A DNA stretch of 64,000 nt from Flavobacterium nackdongense (GCF_004355225.1 NZ_CP037933.1:2790001-2854000); one strand, 5' to 3'. Numbered from the stretch's first letter, positions 37,141 to 47,460 are shown. Numbers and translations: made by a program. Notes: generated by a model from the sequence alone, not told the origin.

Positions 37141-40100
37141 TTAATAAGTCATCAACTTCATCGTTTTTTGACCATCAATAGCTTTTAAAACTACAATCCA
37201 AATGCCTGCGTTGGCTTTGAAATTGGTATCCGTATCGGTTTCGAATGATTTTACCAAAGCACCATTTAAACTATATACCAAAACCTTGGTGTTGGATTTC
37301 ACATTAGAAACTACAATAGTGTTTTTGTACCCATACGCATTTGCAGAAGTTACCGCCTCGTATTTTTTGTTTCCAAGAGGATCTTCGGCAATCAATTGTG
37401 GAAAGGGATCCCAACCGTCTGAACCTTTTGTAAAATTAAATGTTGTAATTGATGTTCCGTCTGTCAATGTTGGCACAGTTAATAAAGTTGCCCAAGATGC
37501 TCGACTTGCTGAATTATTTACACCAGAATTTTCTATTGAACCATACTCATACATTTTGGCAGAAGTTCCAGATAATGAACTGTTCCAAGCAATTGGTGTT
37601 ATCAATGATTCGCCTATATTCCCCGGGTAATCGGAGGTTTCTATAGTTGTATTATAAAAGACCGCCTCAGAGGTATTTGCAGCCCAAGGACGACCAAAAA
37701 ACCCCGGCTTGGCACGGTACACAGATGCGGTTTCTATACCAGGAATTGCAGAGGTAACTTTACATTCATAAAACAAATAGCCCCTGCCTATGGCTTGCTG
37801 CGGCGCTGTCAGATACGAAGCATCGCCAGAAGTGTCGCTTACATTCATCGACAAATCTGTTTTGTAAAAGGTTGCATTCATTCCGCCAAACATATAATCT
37901 ACGGCTCCCATCATCACTCCTTTATATACGGCCACCCTAGCCGTTGTACCACCAAAAAAACTATCCTGGCGACCTACAACTCTACAATTATTTAAAACCG
38001 TTTTATCGATACCATTTTTGATTGCTAGTGCTGCAGCTCTCTCTACAAATGGTCGGTTTTGAACGCTGGTATTGCCAACTGCAGTTGGTCGAGTTCCTTT
38101 GGTTAAACCAACTAATTCCACAAGTACATCATCGGCTTCTTTTGTCGAAATGTATTGGTTGAAAGAATTTTCAATAATAATATTTTGTGCTTCAAAACCA
38201 TTGGCACTTACAATAAGCGTCGCATTCCAGTAGGAATTATTTGTGGTACCGCTCACGTTGGTATAGGGTTGCGATCCATTCTCTTTATTGACTCTTAAAA
38301 TGTCTGCATCCCACTTCTGGTTGTTTTTCATACTGTAATAGTTATATCCTAAACCATAATACGAAGTAATTCGCACCGCTTCAGGGCTGATATCAACTCC
38401 TTTGTTGGCCAAAGCTATACTTGGGGTAGCTGAACTATTTTTGATGGTAATATTTGGGATGGTAATATCGATCATTTCTTGATAATTACCTGGATCTACT
38501 AGAACAACCACCCTATCGCTTGCGGTACGAACCATTTTTGCTGCGGCATCCAAGGCTTGATTTATGGTCGCATAATTTTTACCCAAACCAACTGTGATTG
38601 GCGAGGTGTAAGCGATGCTGCCACCAATTTTAATCTCCGTAAAATAGGAGGTCAACGCAGTTCCTAATAAGGTAATGGTTACGTAGCCATCAGTAGCACC
38701 AGGGTAGGTATATTCGGTATTCACGATTGTAGCAGTACTTCCAGAAGTATTGATAATGGCCGCTCCACCGTCTATCGAAAAATTGGCCGCAAAATAATGA
38801 GAAACCGTAATTTTATCACCTACTTTTACTGGTATTTGCATAATTCCACCTGTTTTGGCTGTTAGATCTCCATTGGCCAAACGGCCTGCAAATGCTGCTG
38901 CTGTTCCGCTGAACAAAATCCCTTTATATCCAGTTGATGAAGTGGTAATTGTCCTGTCGTCAAAAGACCAAACGGTAGCAGGTTTGAATGCCAAAGTTTT
39001 TGAGGTTGGTAATCCAGCGATCAATAAATTTGAGGTTAAACCTAATTCTACTTGTTGGTTGTCTAATCCAGAATAATCGATGCTGTATGTTCCAGAACGT
39101 AATGAAACAGTAGTGTTTGGAGCAAAATTATAAACATAGCCTGCCTCGTTTATGTTGGTAAATTTAAGACTTAATAAGCCAATTTGAATAGCGTTTAATC
39201 CTGTAGGGTTGATTGTAACAGTGTACAAAGGTTTGGCTGTGAAAGCTATATTTACTGAAGTAGTGCCTGTAACTGTAATGCTATTTGCCAAAATTTCCGA
39301 ATCGTTAACGCCGCTTGCACTTATTGTGTAAGGCGTATTGGCTTCTAAATCTACAGTATAAGCGCCAGTAGTAGTATTGACTACCGGTACTGGAATATAA
39401 ATTTTGCCAGTTGCAGTGTAGCTCAAACCTACTTTTGTTACATCGGATGCATTTAATCCGGTAATGTTACCGGAAACCGTGAATAAATCAACTTTTAAAA
39501 CAGCAATATTTTGGATTGTAGTAGGCGCCGAAACAACGGCATTTTCACCGCTACTGATGATAAAACCATTCGCACCCACCAAACTCATTTTGTAGGTATA
39601 CCCCATTGGCAATGACACGGAATAGGTTCCGGCAGTTACAACGGCGTCTTTAGTTTTGCCATTCGGATACGTAAAACGAACCGAATAACCAGCAGGTAAA
39701 CCTGGAGCAGCAGTTTCATTCATTGTGCCAGTCACGTTCGAATAAGTTGCCGGTTTTCTTAAAACTCTGTAATAGCTTGCTCTGGCAGCTGAGTTATCAA
39801 AAGAAGAAATTTTAAACGAACCTGCAGCTTTTGCCATAAACTTGGCTAAGGTAACTGCTGATGTACTGGTAGTGAGCGGTATGTTTTCAGTTTGAGTATT
39901 GGTGGTCGTATTGACAATATTCAAATTTGCAGCCGCATTGTCTACTCTTGCAACAAAAGTGACTTCATCATCTTCATTCAAATCCATAGAAAAGAATCGA
40001 ACAGTGGCACTCGCATTTCCATTACAAAAAATACGGGCAGTATATTCAGGCAAACCACTGACTCCCAAATTTCCAGTGGCATATCGGGTGACAGTAAGGT

Positions 40101-40392
40101 CGTTTGTGTAAAATCGGTCGTTTGTGTTGGGTTTAAAAGTTAAGCCACCAGTAAGATTGATAGGATTGGTATTGGCATTTGTTAATACATTATTAGTACT
40201 TGCTGTACCTTGAACAACCAAAGCACTGTAAACGTAAAAGTTACTATTGATAATAGTTGGCGTTAGTAAATTATTATACAAACTAGGGTCTAAAGTTGCG
40301 CCTCCAAAATCCCAAACATCGGTTTTTTGCGCTTGTGCAAATGATATGGAAAGCAATACCGTGATAATAATCAATTGTAATTTTGTTTTCAT
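37141..40392 (-). CDS. Large multimodular CE8 pectin methylesterase, T9SS-secreted
   Basis: The 1083-residue protein has a signal peptide (ISFAQAQ) and then a WDFG-type module (about 23-215). Three or more Ig-like segments follow (about 218-470), then a second module starting VWSFDDRTI (about 475-600). The CE8 beta-helix (about 605-985) opens GKNYATINQALDAA. Catalytic residues are visible as D810 (GRQDSFFGG), D832 (GAVDYMFGG) and R901 (FFGRPWAA). The C-terminal 70 residues (NTIVVSNVKSNTKVLVY to AGIWIVVLKA) form a T9SS-like tail. It removes methyl esters from homogalacturonan outside the cell. It follows SusD by about 110 bases that contain a hairpin, and is the third gene of the SusCD unit at 40502-45643. 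Confidence 0.92.
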   Translation of the reverse strand: MKTKLQLIIITVLLSISFAQAQKTDVWDFGGATLDPSLYNNLLTPTIINSNFYVYSALVVQGTASTNNVLTNANTNPINLTGGLTFKPNTNDRFYTNDLTVTRYATGNLGVSGLPEYTARIFCNGNASATVRFFSMDLNEDDEVTFVARVDNAAANLNIVNTTTNTQTENIPLTTSTSAVTLAKFMAKAAGSFKISSFDNSAARASYYRVLRKPATYSNVTGTMNETAAPGLPAGYSVRFTYPNGKTKDAVVTAGTYSVSLPMGYTYKMSLVGANGFIISSGENAVVSAPTTIQNIAVLKVDLFTVSGNITGLNASDVTKVGLSYTATGKIYIPVPVVNTTTGAYTVDLEANTPYTISASGVNDSEILANSITVTGTTSVNIAFTAKPLYTVTINPTGLNAIQIGLLSLKFTNINEAGYVYNFAPNTTVSLRSGTYSIDYSGLDNQQVELGLTSNLLIAGLPTSKTLAFKPATVWSFDDRTITTSSTGYKGILFSGTAAAFAGRLANGDLTAKTGGIMQIPVKVGDKITVSHYFAANFSIDGGAAIINTSGSTATIVNTEYTYPGATDGYVTITLLGTALTSYFTEIKIGGSIAYTSPITVGLGKNYATINQALDAAAKMVRTASDRVVVLVDPGNYQEMIDITIPNITIKNSSATPSIALANKGVDISPEAVRITSYYGLGYNYYSMKNNQKWDADILRVNKENGSQPYTNVSGTTNNSYWNATLIVSANGFEAQNIIIENSFNQYISTKEADDVLVELVGLTKGTRPTAVGNTSVQNRPFVERAAALAIKNGIDKTVLNNCRVVGRQDSFFGGTTARVAVYKGVMMGAVDYMFGGMNATFYKTDLSMNVSDTSGDASYLTAPQQAIGRGYLFYECKVTSAIPGIETASVYRAKPGFFGRPWAANTSEAVFYNTTIETSDYPGNIGESLITPIAWNSSLSGTSAKMYEYGSIENSGVNNSASRASWATLLTVPTLTDGTSITTFNFTKGSDGWDPFPQLIAEDPLGNKKYEAVTSANAYGYKNTIVVSNVKSNTKVLVYSLNGALVKSFETDTDTNFKANAGIWIVVLKAIDGQKTMKLMTY

Positions 40393-40412
40393 ATTTGATT
40401 CGTTTTTAGGTA

Positions 40413-40452
40413 AAAAAGGGACACGTTAGCCAGTGGTAAAGCATCCCTTTTT
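40413..40452 (-). terminator. Hairpin between SusD and the CE8 gene
   Basis: AAAAAGGGA (40413-40421) pairs with TCCCTTTTT (40444-40452) around a 22-base loop, with more A or T outside. It looks like a terminator in both directions. Since CE8 has no operator or promoter of its own that I can see, partial read-through is likely. Confidence 0.55.
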
Positions 40453-40501
40453 GTAAAATTTATTGGTTGGAATTGAAATGTTTTTCTAACGATTTGCAGT
40501 A

Positions 40502-42307
40502 TTAGTAACCGTAGTCGTTCACTAATTTCCCGTTACTAGATTCAATAAACACTTGCCATATTGGCCAAAACTGTTTTGCATCAGGATTTACGCCAGCTTT
40601 GTACAATGAATTCGCTTTGGTTACAGCGGTCGCCCCAGTCCAAGTCCAGCTTACTGCCGTATATCCAGTGCCAGGATCAGTAGTTTCGCCACGATTTAAA
40701 CCATAAATTATAAGAGAAACATTGTCGGTGTTGTATTTGTAATAAAGTGTAGACGGAACGGTGGCATATTCATCGGTTCTAGCTTGCAAACGAGCCATTT
40801 TATCTTTGGCAAGGTCCAGATTTGTTTTTAATAGATTCCAACGAATAAGCGCTTGTTTGCGTTCCATTTCGCCTGTAAATTCGAACTTATGTTCTTCTAC
40901 AATGGCATTGAACATAGCCTGTTTAGTTGTTAAAGCATTAACATAAGCATCCACTTTGACAGCATGTTGTGCTAGAGGGAAAGCTCTTTTTCGAATTTCT
41001 TTCAAATACGGTGCTGCGGCAGTTGGACCTTCTATTTCGTTGGCTGTTTCAGCGGCCATCATGATTATTTCAGCATAACGCATATACATTTTATTTACAC
41101 CATCGTCATTGGTTGAGGTCACAAATCGTTTCATCCATTCGTAGCGGTATTTCCCAAAATACCAAGTATCTAATTTATCTTTATTGATCACTTGTTTTGC
41201 AATCCCAGAGACAGCAGCTCCATACAAATAAGGCACACAACTTACATCTCTTCGACTGTCGGCTTGATCATAATCATAAAAAACGAATGGCAGTGGGCCA
41301 GCAGTTCCTCCTCTGTTACTTCCATTGGCGTGAAATTGATCGTTAGTGGTGTGTCGCACTGCAAAGGAGAAAAGCATTCTACCACGACCATCAGAAAATG
41401 GGAGTTCCCAAAGTGATTCGCCGCCGGCGTTAATATCTTCCTGATTGTATTTTTTCCATAAGGTTTCAAAGGAAGGTTCTAATCTAGCCGTTCCGCTGGT
41501 GATGACTTCGCGGCATTCTGTCAGCGCCAATTTGTACATTTTATCGACAGCAAGTTCTGGGTCGTTGCTTCTTCGTACTCCATCAGGATATTGTTGGTAT
41601 CCGCTGGCAGCCAAGGCCAAACGAGCACGGAGGCCTTTGACAAAAGCTTTATTTATTCTTTCAACTGTTGCAGTAGCAGAACTTCCTTTAGGCCAAGCTA
41701 CCAAAGTGGACGCTTCTCCAAGATCTTTGATAAGCTGTTTGTATATTTCGTCGCGACTTGTTTTGGGCAAATAAATGGTTTCGGTAGTTATGGGTTCAAA
41801 ACGCATTGGCACATCGCCCCAAGATTTTATTAAATCGGCATAATAAATCGCTCTTAAAGTAAGTGCTTCTCCTAAGAGCTGTCCAAGTTCTGTTCCCGGT
41901 TTTGGGTTGCCAAAATTACGCAGTCCCTGTACACAAATATTGGCTCGTTCGATACCAGAATACATCATCGCCCAAGCATTATTGGCGGTATTCATTTCTG
42001 TATTGTTTGCTGTGGCACTATAGGTACAGAGTTGTGATTTATTATCATCGGTTTGTGAGGCATTGAACCATTCTATATCGGTATTCAAACCATAATATGG
42101 CAAAAAGCGTCCTCTGTAAGAATTAGTTTCTGCGAAAGGAATTTTTATTCCATCTACGGCACCGGATGCCAGTGCAGGGGTAGAGAATATGACGGACTCA
42201 TCTAAGGATGATTTTGTTGGCGCTTCTAAAAATTCATCTATCGAATCTTGACAAGATGTCAAAAATCCTGATAGAATTAATCCTGAAATCAATATTATTT
42301 TTTTCAT
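40502..42307 (-). CDS. SusD/RagB-family lipoprotein (pectin SusCD pair 1)
   Basis: The 601-residue protein has a lipobox (GFLTSC, Cys19) followed by QDSIDEFLEAPT. SusD features include LTLRAIYYADLIKSWGDVPM, RYAEIIMMAAETANE and KFEFTGEMERKQALIRWNLL. It should form the surface lid of the SusC transporter encoded 108 bases upstream at 42416-45643. The ligand is inferred to be a pectin fragment from the CE8 gene that follows and from the LacI operator ahead of the pair. Its C-terminus (LVNDYGY) is a little unlike the usual NPGY ending but the length is normal. Confidence 0.94.
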   Translation of the reverse strand: MKKIILISGLILSGFLTSCQDSIDEFLEAPTKSSLDESVIFSTPALASGAVDGIKIPFAETNSYRGRFLPYYGLNTDIEWFNASQTDDNKSQLCTYSATANNTEMNTANNAWAMMYSGIERANICVQGLRNFGNPKPGTELGQLLGEALTLRAIYYADLIKSWGDVPMRFEPITTETIYLPKTSRDEIYKQLIKDLGEASTLVAWPKGSSATATVERINKAFVKGLRARLALAASGYQQYPDGVRRSNDPELAVDKMYKLALTECREVITSGTARLEPSFETLWKKYNQEDINAGGESLWELPFSDGRGRMLFSFAVRHTTNDQFHANGSNRGGTAGPLPFVFYDYDQADSRRDVSCVPYLYGAAVSGIAKQVINKDKLDTWYFGKYRYEWMKRFVTSTNDDGVNKMYMRYAEIIMMAAETANEIEGPTAAAPYLKEIRKRAFPLAQHAVKVDAYVNALTTKQAMFNAIVEEHKFEFTGEMERKQALIRWNLLKTNLDLAKDKMARLQARTDEYATVPSTLYYKYNTDNVSLIIYGLNRGETTDPGTGYTAVSWTWTGATAVTKANSLYKAGVNPDAKQFWPIWQVFIESSNGKLVNDYGY

Positions 42308-42415
42308 ATGTTGATATTTATTGTTTTTTAACGGTCATATGTAATTCGCATATCATCATTGGTGTTTGCGACGAATTGTCGGTTATGCTCATTTCATAGT
42401 AAATAAGTTATTCAA

Positions 42416-45400
42416 TTAAAAAGAAAGATTTAAACCAAATACAACCTGTCTGCTACGAGGGTAGGCTGAATAATCTACTCCCGGGGTGTAGGGCGTATTT
42501 CTTCGGGTAGAAACCTCAGGATCTGGCCCAGAATAGTGGGTAGCCGTAAATACATTACTCATGGTTTGATAGAATCGTAGTTTGGTGATTCCCAGTTTTG
42601 AAACTAGTTTTTCTGGAGCGGTATAACCTATTGTAAAAGTGTTCAGTCTGAAAAAGGAAGCATCTTCAACTGCCCAATCCGAAAAAACAAATCGATCCAT
42701 TTTTGGTGACCACATCGTCGTAGTGGCATTCAATGCAGTTAATTGGGCTGGGTCGGTAACCAATAATCCCGTGTTAGGATCAAGGTTGGTCCATCTTTTT
42801 CCGTCTTCCATTTCAGAAATAAGGTTGCGATACTGACCGTTTGGTGATGCTGCAGTAGTGGTAAATTCTATCTTATTTGCATTGTAAGCATCATTGCCAT
42901 AACTCCAATTGAAAGCGGCCATAAAATCGAATTGATGGATGTTCGCATTGATAACTAGCCCTCCGGTGTTTTTTGGATTTGCATTGCCAATAACGGTAAT
43001 ATCATTTGCATCTACTTTTCCATCACCAGTAAGGTCTTTCAATTTCATCGAACCCGGAACGACAGGTCCAACAATAGTCGAATTAGTAGCAACACCCGCT
43101 TTCAAAGTGTAAACGCCTCCTGCAAAATCAAAGTCAGACACTTCGTATCGGCCATCATTGAGATACCCTTTCATCAAGCCAAGCGGTTGATTTACATTTA
43201 CTAAATAATCATTTCCTATCGAAGTAGAGGCCCAACCACTAGAATATCCAAAGTCGTCCATAATTCCGAGGCTATTGATATTGTTTTTATTGAATCCAAT
43301 ATTGAAATTAAAACTCAAATCATAATCTTCTTTTTGTATCGCCACTAAATTTAAAGTAACCTCAAGACCTTCGTTCTGATTTTCTCCCATATTTCTATAT
43401 TGGGTGTCGTAACCAGTTCCCGAAACAGGGAAATTTATCAATAAATCTTTGGTGATATTTTTATACACATCGACAGTCCCACTGATGCGATTATTGAAAA
43501 ATCCAAAATCAATTCCAAGATCCTGCGTCACGGTGGTTTCCCATTTCAAATCTGGATTTGGCATGGTTTTGGACGGTGCCCAGAAATTGGTAATATTATT
43601 GATCCAAGCCGTAGCGGTCGATTCAAACGTTCGAATCGTTTGTCCGACGGGAATATTATTGTTACCAGCTTCACCGTAACTCAATCTCATTTTAAGTAAA
43701 TTGACCCAAGAAACGTCCTTCATAAAACTTTCTTCATTTATTTTCCAAGCCGCTGCTGCCGATGGGAAATAGCCCCAACGATTGTCTCCTAAAAACTTAC
43801 TGGAGCCGTCGGCGCGATAAGTGGCGGTAAACAGATAGCGATTTTTGATGTCGTAGTTTACCCGTCCAAAAAAGGATAATAATTTATCGTCCGGAAGGTA
43901 ATTGTTATTCACCGATTGTGGAATCCCCTGAGTGGTAAGATTCACGGCGTCTTCAAAGGTGAAAGATTTTGGATAGCCTTGAATGGTGCTGGTTATTTTA
44001 TTACTCTGATAATCGATAATCTCTTCTCCCAAAAGTAGTTTCAGACTATGATTTTTACCTAATATATCTTTAAAATCGTAGTTGAAGGTATTGGCATTTC
44101 GGAAACGTTTGTTTTTTTCGTCGCTAATAATCAGCGATGGTTTCCCTTGATTGGTGGCGGCAGGAATATTGTTTACATAATACGTGGAACGACCATAGAA
44201 GCGATAATCTAAATTGTCATAAACATCCAATCCAAAGTCCGATTTAAACTGAAGATTATTGATGATTTTCCAAGAAAAACTGCCCAGCATATTAAAATTA
44301 TTTCGAATCTGTTTGCGGTCATTATCCGCTATGGCAACAAAGGGATTCACGAGATAACTTGCGACAGCTTCGTCCGTGTCATCGGTCGTTAAGCCTGGCA
44401 AATCGATTGGAGAATAACCCACCACGTGTTTTAATCTAGAATCTGCCGAAGAAACCTCTTTTTGTTCATTTGCACCAGAACCGCCAATAACTGTATTGGA
44501 GTAACGCATCGTAAACGAAAGATCTACTTTGTCACTGGCTTTGTTTTTTAAATTCAATGACAAGTTATTTCTTCTAAAATCCGAGCCAACCATAATAGCG
44601 GATTCGTCATAAAGTGCATAGTTAAAATTGTAATTGATTTTATCGGAACCACCGCGAATTCCTAAATCGTGACTCTGAACCTTTCCTGTACGACCATAAA
44701 TTTCTTCTTGCCAATCGGTACCTTCGACGCCAGCATAAGATTGCCACGGCGCAAAATATTTATCATAATCTTTCGTAGAACCTTTCGGCGAACTTGATAG
44801 CATAGCGTATTCGTATTGCCATTTTGCAAAATCTTCCGGATTAAGCACGTCGAAATCTTTTGCAATTGTTTTTGCACCATAAAACACATTATAATTTACC
44901 GACATTTTACCAGTTTTACTACCGCTTTTAGTAGTAATAATGATTACACCATAAGCGCCTCTAGAACCATAAATGGCTGTCGAGGAAGCATCCTTCAAAA
45001 TGGTAATATTTTCAACATCTGCGGGCGAAATATCGCTCATACTGTTTACAGGAAATCCATCGACGATGATTAATGGTGAACTGTCTTGGGACAGTGATCC
45101 ACCACCTCTAACTCTAATTTTCACTTCAGAATCCGGCGAACCTTCGGAAGAAGTCACTTGCACCCCGGCAACGCGGCCTGTTAAAGTTTCGGCTACATTA
45201 GACATAGGTACTTTTTTCAAATCGGCACCTGAAATAGTAGCAACAGAACCCGTTAAGTCGGATTTACGCGAAGTTCCGTATCCAATGACCACCACTTCGT
45301 CGAGTTTAGAGGCTGCATTTTTCAAAACCACATTCATTGAGGTCTTTTGGCCCACGCTTTGGGTTAAGGTTTCAAATCCAATGAATGAAAAAACCAATTC

Positions 45401-45643
45401 GCTTTTTGAGCCTGAAATACGTAGGGTAAATTTACCATCAAAATCGGAACTGCTAGAATTTTTGGTTCCTTTTTCTATAATGTTTACGCCCGGAATCGGT
45501 AGTCCTGCATCGTCTTTAACCCATCCGCTTATGGTGGTTGGTTTTTTTTGGGCGGTGATGGTATTGTGCGCAAATAGTCCTAGTAAAAGCAGAAAGACAA
45601 AACTTAATTTTTTGCCTTTGTTTAATACTTTTTTTACAATCAT
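42416..45643 (-). CDS. SusC/RagA-family TonB-dependent transporter (pectin pair 1)
   Basis: I start at ATG 45643 (1075 residues), since the reading frame upstream offers only a TTG at 45652. A signal peptide (FVFLLLLGLFAHN to TAQ), the carboxypeptidase-regulatory-like domain (SGWVKDDAGLPIPGVNII), a TonB-box region (LDEVVVIGYGTSRKSD), the plug (ILKDASSTAIYGSRGAYGVI) and a barrel ending VFGLNLSF are all present. It imports oligosaccharides with the SusD at 40502-42307. It heads the minus-strand SusC-SusD-CE8 unit and is preceded by a LacI-type operator at 45765-45786. No extra surface glycan-binding protein gene follows. Confidence 0.95.
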   Translation of the reverse strand: MIVKKVLNKGKKLSFVFLLLLGLFAHNTITAQKKPTTISGWVKDDAGLPIPGVNIIEKGTKNSSSSDFDGKFTLRISGSKSELVFSFIGFETLTQSVGQKTSMNVVLKNAASKLDEVVVIGYGTSRKSDLTGSVATISGADLKKVPMSNVAETLTGRVAGVQVTSSEGSPDSEVKIRVRGGGSLSQDSSPLIIVDGFPVNSMSDISPADVENITILKDASSTAIYGSRGAYGVIIITTKSGSKTGKMSVNYNVFYGAKTIAKDFDVLNPEDFAKWQYEYAMLSSSPKGSTKDYDKYFAPWQSYAGVEGTDWQEEIYGRTGKVQSHDLGIRGGSDKINYNFNYALYDESAIMVGSDFRRNNLSLNLKNKASDKVDLSFTMRYSNTVIGGSGANEQKEVSSADSRLKHVVGYSPIDLPGLTTDDTDEAVASYLVNPFVAIADNDRKQIRNNFNMLGSFSWKIINNLQFKSDFGLDVYDNLDYRFYGRSTYYVNNIPAATNQGKPSLIISDEKNKRFRNANTFNYDFKDILGKNHSLKLLLGEEIIDYQSNKITSTIQGYPKSFTFEDAVNLTTQGIPQSVNNNYLPDDKLLSFFGRVNYDIKNRYLFTATYRADGSSKFLGDNRWGYFPSAAAAWKINEESFMKDVSWVNLLKMRLSYGEAGNNNIPVGQTIRTFESTATAWINNITNFWAPSKTMPNPDLKWETTVTQDLGIDFGFFNNRISGTVDVYKNITKDLLINFPVSGTGYDTQYRNMGENQNEGLEVTLNLVAIQKEDYDLSFNFNIGFNKNNINSLGIMDDFGYSSGWASTSIGNDYLVNVNQPLGLMKGYLNDGRYEVSDFDFAGGVYTLKAGVATNSTIVGPVVPGSMKLKDLTGDGKVDANDITVIGNANPKNTGGLVINANIHQFDFMAAFNWSYGNDAYNANKIEFTTTAASPNGQYRNLISEMEDGKRWTNLDPNTGLLVTDPAQLTALNATTTMWSPKMDRFVFSDWAVEDASFFRLNTFTIGYTAPEKLVSKLGITKLRFYQTMSNVFTATHYSGPDPEVSTRRNTPYTPGVDYSAYPRSRQVVFGLNLSF

Positions 45644-46205
45644 GGTTAGCAATTTTAGTGGTTTGATTTTAGTATTTTATACAGTTGTAATTATTGAGGC
45701 TGCAACGCGCTGGAAATTCGTTTTAAAACGGAGCGTTCAGAATAGACACAAATAATGCAATAGATGTAATCGATTACGCAAAATTATATAATTAAATCTG
45801 TATATAAAAATTAATTTGCGAAAAAAAATGAAAATCTCAAAAAAGGCTTTAATTTATTATGGATTCAATAGTATAAAATGCAAAACTTAGAAAGAAATTT
45901 TCCCTAATTCTGTAGTGCACTTCTGGAAATGGTGCCTGTATTCTTTTTATTTACGAGCAAGAAGGTATTGCGTTTGTTTCGATCGGGTCAATATCCTGCT
46001 ATTTCAAGACTTATTTTCCAGACGCAATATACTAAGACTAATCGATTTTGATTTTCATACAGCACCTTATAACGTATTGAAGATAAGAGCATTTATTTAG
46101 AAGCGATACTTCATTGAAACGAAAAAGTATTTTCATCTCGTATCGTGCTAGCGCTAAAATATAGAGTGGTAAAAAGTGTACCGCGCCTAAAGTGCTATAC
46201 TACAA
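45644..46205. other. Intergenic stretch between pectin susC 1 and the lacI gene
   Basis: Of these 562 bases only the operator/promoter at 45765-45786 is recognisable. The part from about 45900 to 46200 looks less AT-rich to the eye and contains a 61-codon frame that resembles nothing I know; it may be decayed coding DNA. No terminator for lacI is clear. Confidence 0.6.
45765..45786 (-). promoter_or_regulatory. LacI-type operator with -7 element upstream of pectin susC 1
   Basis: The operator TGTAATCGATTACG lies at 45765-45778. On the minus strand it is preceded by TAATTTTG (45786-45779), a full TAnnTTTG match, with the core again four bases downstream. The leader to the susC ATG is about 130 bases. 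Confidence 0.8.
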
Positions 46206-47252
46206 TTATTTTGATTTGATGTTTCTAGAAGAGGATTTTCTAATATTCAGTTCTGAGGTGAGGACCACGTGATTGGCGTTTTTTATGCCTGTATTATTGA
46301 TTTGATCCAAAAATACTTTGGCGGTCATTTTGCCCATCTCAAGCGGAACTTGATCGATAGTTGACATCGGAAGTTCTAAAAAGTCGGTAAAGGGTTCGTT
46401 GCCAAAACCAATTACACAGAAATCCTCTGGAATTCGCATCCCCATAGATTTAAGTTGCTGGATAGCGCCCAAAGCTGCAAAATCACCCGAGGAAAAAAGG
46501 GAATCAGGCGGTTGTGGTAATTTCATCAGGGTTTTAATGGCATCTGCTCCTTCGGCAACAGTACTTTTGGTTTGAATGACATAACTCTCGTTAAATTCAA
46601 TGCCGTTGTCCGTTAGGGCTTGCTTGTAACCATTGAAACGATGTTTGAATATTTCTATATTTTGATTGCCTTTAAAATGGGCTATTCGGCTACAGCCTTG
46701 TTGTATTAAATGCTTGGTAGCCAAATAGGAAACATCAAAATCATTGATGGTCACCGAGCTGACTCCCGGAATATTTTTCTTTCTATCGAAGAAGATGACC
46801 GGAACATTTTTGTCTAAAGCTCGTTTTATGATTTTGTCATTTTCTGAACTCGTATTTTCGGAGCTGATATTGGAAACCGACATCAAAATGCCATCCACCT
46901 GAGCATTCAATAAGGTGCTGATGTTTTCGTATTCTCGTTTATCGTCTTCGTGGGTTTGACAAATGATAACATGGTATTGATGAGCATACAATTCTTCCTC
47001 GATACCGCGAATGACCGAAGCGAAAAAATTACTGTCTATTCTGGGGACAATGACACCAACGTTGAAACTTTTACCGCTTCGAAGTGCTAAGGCCAACTTA
47101 TTTTGCTTGTAATTCATTTTAGCAGCCGTCTCCATCACTAGTTTTCGCGTAGCTTCGCTAATTTTTGGATTGTTATTCAATGCTCTCGAAACAGAGGCAG
47201 CGGTAATGTCAAGCTCTTTAGCAATATCGTAAATCGTGGTTCTTCGAGTCAT
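46206..47252 (-). CDS. LacI-family transcriptional repressor, candidate regulator of the pectin genes
   Basis: The 348-residue protein starts with a LacI helix-turn-helix (TIYDIAKELDITAASVSRAL) and the hinge helix (NKLALALRSGKS), followed by a periplasmic-binding-protein-like effector domain from about residue 60 (NVGVIVPRIDSNFFASVI, DGILMSVSN, PDSLFSSGDFAALGAIQ, MSTIDQVPLEMG). LacI proteins bind palindromes with a central CG, as in the eight AATCGATT boxes of this window. One such box (47316-47329) lies 64 bases before its start, so autoregulation is likely. The effector is probably an intermediate of galacturonate breakdown, which is inference. It is divergent from the GH28-led pectin operon. 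Confidence 0.95.
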   Translation of the reverse strand: MTRRTTIYDIAKELDITAASVSRALNNNPKISEATRKLVMETAAKMNYKQNKLALALRSGKSFNVGVIVPRIDSNFFASVIRGIEEELYAHQYHVIICQTHEDDKREYENISTLLNAQVDGILMSVSNISSENTSSENDKIIKRALDKNVPVIFFDRKKNIPGVSSVTINDFDVSYLATKHLIQQGCSRIAHFKGNQNIEIFKHRFNGYKQALTDNGIEFNESYVIQTKSTVAEGADAIKTLMKLPQPPDSLFSSGDFAALGAIQQLKSMGMRIPEDFCVIGFGNEPFTDFLELPMSTIDQVPLEMGKMTAKVFLDQINNTGIKNANHVVLTSELNIRKSSSRNIKSK

Positions 47253-47315
47253 TGTACTACAACTAATAATTTTTTGTAAATATAAAGTAAAAAAGTTAAA
47301 AAAAACAATTTATGA

Positions 47316-47329
47316 TGTTATCGATTACA
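47316..47329. promoter_or_regulatory. LacI-type operator between lacI and GH28 (variant)
   Basis: TGTTATCGATTACA differs from the consensus at one position of the core. No TAnnTTTG element stands at the usual distance on either strand. It may serve lacI autoregulation or act as a second operator for looping with the box at 47469-47482, 153 bases away. Confidence 0.6.
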
Positions 47330-47460
47330 TTTATTTTATTTTTTAATTTATAATGCCAAATTATTTTCTTTTAATGCTTGATAAGCAATCAAAAATTGGG
47401 ATATTGTTGTGTAAATTTCATTTTTTTTAGTATTATTATGAATTGTTTAAAACTATTTTG

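Noticed and set aside
44973..45755. 260-codon plus-strand frame opposite the pectin susC
   Set aside because: It mirrors the conserved N-terminal and plug region of SusC; no domain or start signal supports it.
46038..46050. A further AATCGATT core near 46040
   Set aside because: The flanks (CTAATCGATTTTG) lack the TG/CA ends of the operator and no -7 element is placed correctly.
45915..46100. 61-codon frame in the susC-lacI spacer
   Set aside because: There is no ribosome-binding site or known similarity, and the length is as expected by chance.
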